From NCBI RefSeq assembly GCF_000341285.1, contig NW_005178469.1, positions 124,001 to 188,000 of the forward strand: a stretch of DNA of 64,000 bases, in the 5' to 3' direction. Under the pieces are notes generated by a model, which was given only the letters and a program-made list of their open reading frames with translations, did not search any database and was not told where the DNA came from. The translations under genes and the position numbers were made by a program. This stretch comes from Galdieria sulphuraria. Its lineage: Eukaryota; Rhodophyta; Bangiophyceae; Galdieriales; Galdieriaceae. Positions 56,006-64,000 of this stretch are shown piece by piece. Position 1 is the stretch's first letter; every line of letters starts with the position of its first letter.

Positions 56006-56515
56006 ATGAAAGAGAAAAGAGTGCTGTTGAATGAAGAGCTTATTTTGAACGAGCAGTATGGAATCCCACAGTTGATAAGAGAACTTGAAACAGTTCAAAA
56101 AAATCTTAAACAAGAAAGCTCAATAGAGACTATAGGGAAAATTTTGGAGACATGGCAAATATGGGCAAACAAGTTGAGTCCAAACATGGAGTTCGGAAGG
56201 TTTGTTTCTAGACTACAAGCTCTTCAGTCTCTAAGGGGTATAAGAACCTTTCTGAGTGATCAAAGAGAGAGGTTGGTGGTCTCCAACTTCGAAGCAACTA
56301 AAACAGATGTTCCCTCGGACTCTGGAGTTTTTAGTGACACTCCCAATTCTTTACGTACTAGGAGAGACCGAAATAATATGGAGGAAAATATAACTAGTAA
56401 ACAACATTCTTCGGATTCTTTCTCTGATTGTTTCACTCAAGTTGACGCTAGTACCGATATTGAACCTACTCAAGAACTGGACTTTCCACTCGAAGATAGT
56501 GAACAAGATATATAG
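56006..56515 (+). CDS. TIPIN/Swi3/Csm3-type replication fork protection protein
   Basis: A single exon of 169 aa from ATG 56006. The Swi3 domain is visible near the N-terminus: EQYGIPQLIRELETV, ILETWQIWANKLSPNMEFGRFVSRLQALQSLRGIRTFL. This follows the family pattern GIPxL...LL..Y..WA..L.P...F..F...LE.LG....V. TIPIN partners TIMELESS at replication forks to couple polymerase and helicase and to relay the S-phase checkpoint. The C-terminal half is acidic and Ser/Asp rich (SDSGVFSDTP, DFPLEDSEQD). Without the TTG-initiated extension the start is clean. An E2F-like site lies just upstream. Confidence 0.78.
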   Translation: MKEKRVLLNEELILNEQYGIPQLIRELETVQKNLKQESSIETIGKILETWQIWANKLSPNMEFGRFVSRLQALQSLRGIRTFLSDQRERLVVSNFEATKTDVPSDSGVFSDTPNSLRTRRDRNNMEENITSKQHSSDSFSDCFTQVDASTDIEPTQELDFPLEDSEQDI

Positions 56516-56609
56516 TTGTGCACCAAGTCACTTCGCTGTTGGCAAAGCTACAACTTATAAAGGATGAAGTTAAGGCCGAAACAATCTAAAATAGGTTTTA
56601 TAGTAACTT

Positions 56610-57133
56610 CTAATTTGCTGCTGAACGCCTTTCCCTTATAAACTTTTGAAACTGAAGATATGTTTCTACTCTATCGAACTTATAACAACCAAAAGCTACT
56701 TCTGCAGCAGTCCCACCTAAAAAATAAAGTCCTGTCGCAGAAGATATACAAACGATCAACGAGGTCAACGGGCTCTTCGAAAACTTCACGCTGTAGTAAG
56801 TTCCTAAGGCAAATCCAGCAACAGCTGACAGTTCTTCAAATCATCCAGTTAGCTACTTCCCTTTCAATTAAGCAATTACCAACCTCCAGTTCTCTTCACC
56901 TTTTGTAAAGTATGAAGCCTCTCTCCGTAAACTGGAACTGTGGCGACAAAAGCTTCACGTTCTTCTTTCGTTGGGACAGCATATTTTCCCTCCAACGAAT
57001 CTAAGAAATAGGCAAGACGACGATTTTTTTCAAGATAACTTTAAAAATTTCAACACAATAACGGTGAAACTTTGGCAATTCCTTACTGATGCCAACTTTG
57101 TACGTAAAACGGTTCATTTGAGCTCTCTCCCAT
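56610..57133 (-). CDS. Unrecognised small membrane protein
   Basis: Three exons (57133-57087, 57038-56884, 56833-56610) give 141 aa. No frame is long enough to be seen without splicing, but the joined sequence reads smoothly: LEKNRRLAYFLDSLEGKY, KEEREAFVATVPVYGERL, then two hydrophobic segments (ELSAVAGFALGTYY and LTSLIVCISSATGLYFLGGTAAEVAFG) and a charged tail (YLQFQKFIRERRSA). The FLGGTAAEVAFGCYKF segment could be a re-entrant or second helix. I do not recognise the family; a mitochondrial or plastid inner-membrane assembly protein is one possibility. Confidence 0.6.
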
Positions 57134-57351
57134 TTTCTCCAACTGTCCAACTGTAACAAATAATTCCTTTCGTTGCTCATCTTATGAATGAGACATGGCA
57201 TGTTTACTCATTTTGCCAACCTGAAGAATGACTGCCATAAAGCACTTCAGGGGACTAACAAGAATTTTTAGTAGAGCGACAGCTACAAGAAAACCATCTC
57301 TTCCTAACCTTTTCGACAGGAAACACAATATCCCAATCTTCTTCGTTAAGT

Positions 57352-57846
57352 TTATAAAAAAAAACAACTTCTTCTTCCTGTATGACAAGCTACTCCTTTT
57401 TGATCAACTTTAATTAGAACAGAATCTCCATCACAATCGATGTAAATATCCTTTAACCACTGAACCTGACCTGATGTTTCCCCTTTCCTCCATAAAGACT
57501 TCCTAGAACGTGAATAGTAGCAGGCTCTTCCTTCCTTCAGAGTAACAAGAAGTGCTTGTCGGTCCATCCAAGCTAGCATCAGAACTTCTTGTGTATCATA
57601 CTGTTGAGCTACAACAGGCACTAAACCGTTACTGTCGAACTTTACTCGTTCCAGTAACTTTGAAGGTTGCTGTGTAGCACATAAATGAAGACTGGCTTGT
57701 CGTCTGTGCGACAAAGAGTTGCTATGAAGCAGCCTTGAACGTCTGTTGTCACAATTAGAACAAGAAAAACTCTTGCAAGATTTGTCAAACACAAGTTGCT
57801 TGCGTCCCCACGTAGCGTAACTAACAAAGGCCCTGGTACTAATCAT
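57352..57846 (-). CDS. hisI: Phosphoribosyl-AMP cyclohydrolase (HisI), probably plastid
   Basis: A 164-aa frame from ATG 57846. It catalyses the third step of histidine synthesis, opening the adenine ring of PR-AMP. Motifs: [61 protein letters not shown] (metal-binding aspartates) and [10 protein letters not shown] (catalytic Cys/His). The first 65 residues ([27 protein letters not shown]) are basic and Ser-rich, consistent with a transit peptide. Bacterial/plant HisIE fusions carry a HisE domain after this point; none is found here. The frame ends at a run of nine T (minus strand), where a neighbouring frame would extend the C-terminus. Confidence 0.93.
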   Translation of the reverse strand: MISTRAFVSYATWGRKQLVFDKSCKSFSCSNCDNRRSRLLHSNSLSHRRQASLHLCATQQPSKLLERVKFDSNGLVPVVAQQYDTQEVLMLAWMDRQALLVTLKEGRACYYSRSRKSLWRKGETSGQVQWLKDIYIDCDGDSVLIKVDQKGVACHTGRRSCFFL

Positions 57847-57920
57847 AATGAGCAAGTGAGAAGATCTTGGTAAATTTTTCCATCATTGGACTGTTGTTCT
57901 TCGCAGTTACATATTTGTAG

Positions 57921-60451
57921 ATGAAGTCTAGAGATAGTTATGAAAGAGCCAAAGTAGAAGAAGGCAACCACGTAGAGGAGTTTTCAGTGGAATTAGAAGA
58001 CGTCTTCTTTGACTCTCTTTCAGACCACTTTGAAGAAAGAGGCATTGACTGGCCAGGTAAGGAAGCCAGCCAAGTTTTTTTCCAGCTGACACTTATCTTG
58101 ATTGAAAATAGAATATGAAGAAAATAGCTCTTATTCTAGTTTTAAAACTGACGTAGATTGTGAAAATGGGAACAAGTTTAAGAAACGGGGAAAGAGAAAG
58201 AAGAAACAAAAGTCTGAAGCCCAACGGACGGAACTCTCTTCCACACAGACAGGAGGCAATCAAACTAACAATTCCTCTTTTACTGGTATAATTGTTGAAC
58301 GTTCGAAACCAAGATCAGTATTCAAAGAAAAAGACGGGAAGAAGGAAATGGAAAATAGATTCTTTGCAGAACTGAAACTACTAAAGGAGCACATGCTTAA
58401 GAAGGAACAGGACTTGTGCGTCATTAATTTCTCTAGGCAAGTTTAGAAACGAATAATTAGAAAGAAGTCAAGTAACTTTGTTCTCTAGTTGTCAAGTTGG
58501 GAAGAAAAAGTCGCGTTTGATTTCGTCAGCGTTATCAACTGGAACAGGGTTCGAATTCACGGCTTCTTTTGACTGTTCCAATAATCTTTTAAAGAATGCC
58601 GGGACTCGGTTATTGGCGCAAGCCATACGAGATTCAAACATATCTCTTATTCTGTTAGACCTATCAAAAAATAGGGTCGGAGACGATGGCGCTACTTATT
58701 TGTTCAAATCCTTGGAGTCGCAGAAAGTTCTTTCGACTCTAAACCTCTCCAGTAATGACATTGGTCCAGTTGGAGCCAAAGCTTTGGCTGAATACTTGGG
58801 AAAGAATTCCAGTGTTCCCGAGTCTATTGATATTTCTCATAATCATATTGGTGACAATGGTGCCATTGATATTGCGAATAGTTTATTGTCAGATTTTTGT
58901 AAGCTTCAAAGGCTGAATATATGCAACAATTCGATTGGTGTTAAAGGAACAGAAGCCCTTATTTTATCGTTATCAGAAAAAAGTTTATCCGGTCCCAGCA
59001 AACAGTTTCATTTGGATTTGTCATATAATTATTATTCGAGGGAAGTTCTGGACACAGTAGAAAGATTGAAGAGAGAAAATGGCAAGTGCGAAATAATTCT
59101 TTCCCAAGATTATCTTCAACAGGATACTTTCTGTGAAGATTCTCTTGAATGCAATAACCATATGCAAAGTAGCGAAGCAGATGAAGAGTTTGATTCCACT
59201 GGAGAGGGCTGGTGCAATTGTGAATCCGTTCAAGATATTTTTAATGCTGCGAATGTTATTGAGGCCTGGCTTTGGAACACAGAGAAAAGCCTCTTTTGTC
59301 CAGAAAAGGTCAATGAAGCTTACGATAGTATAATAAGATATTTGGATGAGGAGTTGAATTTCAGTGAAAATAGCAACTTTAATGTATTACCTGCTGAACA
59401 ATCACAAGATGAGCTAAATGACATACAATATAGAAAGAGGAACTTCGATAACAAGTCAGAAGTTTGTGATTTACCTCCAGCTGTAAGAGCTACTGTCGAA
59501 CTTTTGGATATCTTAATGCAGCCAGTTTTTGATGATTTATTTGAAGGTTGCTCACACAAAGCTCTCACTGAAGGAGATGAGTGTTTCAGAAAGTGTAACG
59601 AGAAGGATAACGAGCTTATCACTCCTTACGCTATGTGTTCGCAGTCACGTATAGTTTTTCCCCGACTTCGCTATTTTCGTTACAAGTGTATCGAGATAAT
59701 TTGGAAACTTGTTTGCTTTCGTTTTCAGTGTATAGATAAGTATGTTCATTTGACTTGAGCCCATCGCATTTTGATACTGATTTGTCATGAAAGTTTGTTA
59801 TCCTACCAGGGTATTATGTCACGATGTTTAGAGTTGATATCGGAATATCCTCAGAGTAATTGTTTCCAGAATTTATTGTTGAAAATATTCGAGGAAGCGT
59901 TTGGATCTGGTAAGGGTATTGTTTTGTATTGACTCGGCACAGAATCTTATTAATGTGTAATTTTAGAAAGAAATAGCGATATATTACTCTGGTCCTTTCT
60001 ACTTCCTTGGTCATTTGCATCCAATACGGCATATAATGTTCTCCATGTTATTCGAGACGTCTACACATTGTGAGTTACGTCTGTTTGGCCATGAACCAAA
60101 CTTATGTTGACTAGGAACTCTTTATTGAATGAGAAGTTTCCGAAGATAGGAAATTTAAGTGCTTTAAGTACCGTTTCACGTTTTGCTAGGCTTCTGAAAG
60201 AAAAAGCCGATCAATTTGAAGAAATACGTATGATGCTCGAGAATAATAAGGAATGGCATAAACTACAAGAAGAGATATTTCCCAAGCTTCTGGATATGGC
60301 TTCCTCATATGCTCTTGGTGATGAAGTATGTTGTTTGGGAGGAAAGAAACCAGTCAGATCGAGTTTTAGTTCTGGTCCTCCAATAGACTGGGCTGCTATT
60401 TTTCGAGGATTCCCTGGAAACTCGTTTTCCAGGTTATCTTTGGGAAGGTAA
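57921..60451 (+). CDS. LRR protein fused to a SAPS-like (PP6 regulatory) C-terminal region
   Basis: Six exons (57921-58056, 58112-58436, 58489-59739, 59794-59909, 59967-60069, 60115-60451) give 755 aa. After a basic Lys-rich N-terminus, residues about 165-350 are RNase-inhibitor-type leucine-rich repeats (LDLSKNRVGDDGATYLFKSL, LNLSSNDIGPVGAKALAEYL, DISHNHIGDNGAIDIANSLL). The C-terminal half has RLRYFRYKCIEIIWKLV, GIMSRCLELISEYPQSNCFQNLL and LSALSTVSRFARLLKE, which resemble the SAPS domain of PP6 regulatory subunits (YPWNNFLHN; GYMGHLTRIAN). The SAPS assignment is tentative. Intron 2 (58437-58488) has a GC donor (GCAAGT). The exon-3/4 junction is supported by phase 2 and a 54-nt intron. Confidence 0.7.
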
Positions 60452-60545
60452 CACCAAGAGGGTTAAACGATAATTTTAAAAATAATTTGCAGATAAAGAA
60501 TATTTCATCGTTGAGAAAAATCCATTCGTGTTGAGTGGCATGTAA

Positions 60546-62079
60546 ATGTGTGTTTGGCGATTCAGTAGTGTGTATTTTATAAGCATTGCTACTATTCTGG
60601 GAACAGGTATTCTTGGCCTCCCCGTAACACTTTATAACTGTGGATTCTTGCCTTTTTTTGTCGTTTTCACTGTCGTGTTATTTGCCCAAATATGCGTAGT
60701 TTTTGCGTTTGTAGAACTTTTACAACGAACTGATGCCTCACTTTCGAAACTGACAACTGAGCTACATCCTATTAACACAAGCAACGTTGAAGCGGTCGAT
60801 TTCCAACTTATTACTGACAGTTCAATCAACCGAACTGCAACGGAGCAGACAGAAGATTCTTCAACAGGGAAGAAGTTCCCGCATACTTCTATATCCAGTG
60901 TCAGAGGGACAACTCTTTCAGGTAGTTGGAATTTATAGTTTTGAATATCTCTTACTTTCATTCCATATAGAAGGGAAGCCTGCGGCCTCTCTCTTCACCA
61001 TGAGTGCTTTGTACCTGAAGAATCCACTCATTCGCTTTCTTTTTGAGCTGACTGTTTTGGTACACTTTGTGAGCATCATGACGAGTTATGCTTTGGCGGC
61101 TCCTCAAAGTTTCCGACAATTTTTTGGCCTAGATGTTTCAAACTCTTTTACCACTACTCTTCTTTTTGTTTTATTATGTTCTTTCCTAGTATGCTTTGTA
61201 TTACCTGGTGCTTTGAACGTAGTATCGATTGCCACGGCTTTGAAAGGAAGCATACTTATCGTTTTAATTGCACTAGTTACTACTGTAAGTCTTAGAGTAG
61301 GTCAATCGTTCCAAAACCGCTTTAATTACCTGTTCGACTCCTTTTTGATTGGAACAGTCTCCCTGGGTAGTGTGGTTAATATCATGCCAGTTACTTGGTC
61401 TCAATTGGGTTCTCAAAAAGATAATCGTACTGTTAAGTTGTACCGCATTTCTGTTGTTTTGGCAGTCGTTACTTGTTACATTTTGTGTACTGTTTGGTGT
61501 CTCGCAATATTGTTAGTTGTTCCACAATCGTCATCTGTGGACTCTCTTCAGACTGCTTACAAATTGGGTCAAATTTCGACTATTCCTTTGGTTTCCCAAC
61601 TCCATCAAGTGAACTCCATTCCTAACGTTGTCTCTTTTTTGGTAAACGGTTTCATTTGTCTCTCTACTACGGTCAGCTTTTTAGTTATGGGAAGTGGTTT
61701 AAAGAGTGCATTGGATGGATTAGCATTTCGTTGGACAAGACTCGAGACAAATGAAGCAGTATTTTCTCCTCGATGGAAACGGTTAGGAGAAAACAAAATC
61801 CGCGGAGTACTCTATTTTTGCTCTTTTGGTTTGATTGCGTTGTTAGCAGCGTCGAATCCTCATTCTTTTATGCGTGTTTTGGAAGGATTTACTTCTCTTT
61901 GTTTAAATACGGAGTCAGGTCTTTTTGTAGGTTGGATGCTCCTTTCCAGCTCGTCAGTTATAAACTCTATGGAATTGATGCTTCCCATGAGAAAGAACAC
62001 TATTGTGATTTTGGGATATTTCATTGAAGTTTTTTTCGCGTTAGCAATAGCTACTAGTGTCATATATCTTAGTTTCTAG
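60546..62079 (+). CDS. AAAP-family amino acid transporter
   Basis: Two exons (60546-60921, 60971-62079), phase 1, give 494 aa. The first membrane segment carries the family's ATILGTGILGLPVTLYNCGF motif (amino acid/auxin permease, SLC32/36/38-like), where the backbone opens for substrate. About eleven hydrophobic segments follow, with a hydrophilic loop of about 60 residues after TM2 (ASLSKLTTELHPINT...). Further features are TSYALAAPQSFRQFFG, VNIMPVTWSQLGSQKD and GSGLKSALDGLAF. Substrate and membrane cannot be told from sequence; vacuolar or plasma-membrane neutral amino acid transport is typical. Confidence 0.82.
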
Positions 62080-62392
62080 AAGAAATATCTCGGAGCCACA
62101 AACAAGAAAAAGATATTGTAATCATTAGATACTGCAATTTCCTATGAAAAGCATTAACAAGTTGTTTACTATTTTGCCCATCATTTTTGTGTCCTTGTCA
62201 AAGGTCCTTTTGATTTTCACCTTGTTAGTTCTATATTCACCTAAAAATGATAGAATTACGGTCATCAGTCTTGAATATCTTTTGTTCGCCAGACTGTATA
62301 AGGATTCGTCCCAGTTTTGTTTTGTAGAAAGTTCATGCGTGCTGCGAGATTTTTTGATTTTGTAAATTTTCACTGCTGCCGCACCCAAGAGA
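62080..62392. other. Intergenic between permease and PPR genes
   Basis: 313 bp with only short overlapping frames on both strands (62125-62439 minus, 62144-62365 plus), neither with a recognisable motif. Probably 3' UTR and PPR promoter. Confidence 0.5.
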
Positions 62393-64000
62393 ATGAAAAA
62401 CCTATCAACAAAGCTTACGGCGTGCTTTCTGGCTAGCACCTGTAAGAAGGACTTTCCTGTTTTGTATAGTCAAAGGAAGACGCAGCTGAAGCTTTGTTGT
62501 CCAAGACTTTGTGCAAAGACTGGACTGTTTGGATGCAGGCATTTCTCCTTGCTGCCAGGGAAAGCAATCAAACTGGCTATAGACGAAAGATACCCAACTT
62601 ATTTATATTTCGTAAAAGAACTGTACCATCGTACAAACATGAGTCTAAAACTAAGAAACTTTGAAGCACAGATAAATATCTCACAGAGAAGAGACGGTAA
62701 AAGAAACTCTGGCAGGCTGTTTGTACTCAGCGACCAAATCTATGAGTTTGTGAAGGAAGTTATACGGAAAGAAAATTTTGTATTCGAAGAAAAGGGTACT
62801 TTGAAAGAGTTGAGAGGAACTCAAGTCTCTCAGAGTATCTCTAGTGTCAAAGAATCAGTGTGGAAGCTAGAACAACTCTTCACTCTCGGTCGTTTACAAG
62901 AGCTATCACGAGAAGATGCGCAATTTTTATTGAGGGAAGCTGCTAGTCGAGGAGATACAAATACTGTACTTTGTATCATTTCGAAGCTCGAGGAGTTGCC
63001 TACCAAACCAGATTACCCAGAATACAACTTTCTGATTGTTTCTCTTCTTGTTGAAAGAGATCTAGAAGGTATTCGAAGAGTTTTTCGGGATTGGATTTCT
63101 TCGAACAAGTGCAATTTAGACGGAAATAGAGTGCATAGCTTAATAGATTCTTGTTTTCGTCTAGTGAATGACTGTGCTGTGCCTGACATATTGCAGGTTG
63201 TGGAAGATATCTATGCAGTTGGCGGAAGAGCGACAACACAAACCTGGAACCGCATTATTGGAGTAGTTGGTAAACGTGATTTGGAACAAGTTCTAAGTGT
63301 TTATCGGAAAATGCTGAGTCTAGACCGAAGAGCGTTGAGTCAGACAACATTCAATCTGCTTATTAGTATTTTCAAGTATTCCCAAAGTTGGAACAAATCG
63401 GTAAAGGCTTGTGTTTATTTGCTTGAAGTTAGTTTTGAAACATGTTGTAGGCCGCATGGGTTGGCGCAATGTTCTACAACGGATTGAAACCAGACGCATA
63501 CACATGTAATAATCTTTTAGATGTTTGTTTATATGTTAGAGAATATTTTCGCGCAAGTAAGGTCGAGATAATTTTGCCAGCTCCTTATTGAACGAATCTC
63601 AAGAATCTATTATTGCATTTATGAAACGTCATCAGATAGCTCCTGATATCTGTACCTACACTCAGTTGTTGAGGCTTAGTGGTCGCACCCGCTTATTTGA
63701 TGACGTTGGTGTAAATACGACGTATACAGAAATAAGCAGTAGTAAAGCAATTCGTCACATATGGAAGTTGGTTCATAGCAAGTTAAATCCAGACTTGACT
63801 TTTTACAACGCATTGATCGACGCTTTTGTTCGGATGGGTGATATTCATAGTGCTCAGGAAGCATTTGATAGCTTAGCATCCCATTCTTTGGAACCTGACG
63901 TGATCAGTTACAATTCGTTGATGCATGGTTACGCTCGTAATGGTGATCTATCCAGTAAGATGTTGTTCGAATATAATCGTGTCTCCTAAATGTCATTTCG
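62393..64000 (+). CDS. Pentatricopeptide-repeat (PPR) protein, 5' part
   Basis: Exons 62393-63400, 63451-63556 and 63604-63954 are visible. The donor CCAGTAAG at 63955 shows the gene continues past the window. The N-terminal 60 residues (KLTACFLASTC, SQRKTQLKLCCPRLC, FSLLPGKAI) look like a targeting peptide. PPR units follow: TTQTWNRIIGVVGKRDLEQ, ALSQTTFNLLISIFKYSQ, GLKPDAYTCNNLLDVCLYV, IAPDICTYTQLLRLSG, NPDLTFYNALIDAFVRMGD, LEPDVISYNSLMHGYARNGD. PPR proteins bind organellar RNA, one base per repeat, for stability, splicing or translation. The second intron is required to make a 35-residue repeat (VREYFRAKSIIAFMKRHQI). Confidence 0.93.

Noticed and set aside
62125-62439. 104-codon minus-strand frame over the PPR start
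   Set aside because: It runs antisense into the PPR 5' region, is basic and low-complexity, and has no ATG support from context.

Overview
This is nuclear DNA of a compact, intron-bearing eukaryote. The best fit is a unicellular red alga of the Cyanidiophyceae, with Galdieria as the closest match I can think of; that assignment is inference. The supporting signs are an AT-rich but gene-dense layout, very short introns (mostly 44-56 nt, GT-AG with a few GC-AG), intergenic gaps often under 100 bp, and genes on both strands with no operon structure. The content is typical of eukaryotes: SUMO, RPB8, SF3A3, RER1, TM9SF, SLY1 and KEOPS Pcc1. Alongside these are a plastid-type histidine enzyme, isoamylase and a starch-binding-domain trehalose-phosphate synthase (cytosolic starch or glycogen metabolism), and a fungal-type zinc-cluster factor. 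I rebuilt exon-intron structures by hand from splice sites, reading-frame continuity and remembered family consensus. In most multi-exon genes the summed exon length is an exact multiple of three, which supports the models.

Layout. 1-9.4 kb: 3' end of SUMO, a divergent DDB1/CPSF-A beta-propeller protein, a HERP-like ER ubiquitin-like protein, the meiotic recombinase SPO11, and the ER-Golgi SM protein SLY1. 10-22 kb: GPHR-type ion channel, a possible RhoGAP-like coiled-coil protein, a DEAD-box helicase with C-terminal GUCT domain, ribosome-binding factor RbfA, and several unrecognised proteins. 22.9-33.6 kb: a TPR/J-like membrane protein, a PA-RING E3 ligase, a TM9SF protein, a Zn2Cys6 regulator and an armadillo-repeat protein, all on the minus strand. 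34-45 kb: isoamylase, glutaredoxin, a VHS-domain adaptor, and a 19-exon CBM20-GT20-HAD trehalose-6-phosphate synthase/phosphatase-like gene. 45.8-64 kb: RER1, Pcc1, an S9 peptidase, a TenA-zinc knuckle fusion, a HAD phosphatase-like protein, SF3A3, RPB8, a TIPIN/Swi3 protein, HisI, an LRR-SAPS-like fusion, an amino-acid permease and a PPR protein cut by the window end.

How they fit together. There is no single pathway cluster. Recurrent themes are early secretory traffic and ER/Golgi homeostasis (SLY1, RER1, TM9SF, GPHR, HERP-like, PA-RING, TPR-J), alpha-glucan/trehalose metabolism (isoamylase and CBM20-TPS about 4.5 kb apart), RNA processing (SF3A3, DEAD-GUCT, RbfA, PPR), and genome maintenance (SPO11, TIPIN). 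The most unusual points are three domain combinations (LRR+SAPS-like, TenA+CCHC, TPR+HPD-less J+membrane anchor), two consecutive microexons of 10 and 9 nt, convergent genes sharing their stop codons, and E2F-like sites in short promoters, including that of the replication-fork gene TIPIN. I saw no transposon, viral remnant, CRISPR array, rRNA or confident tRNA.
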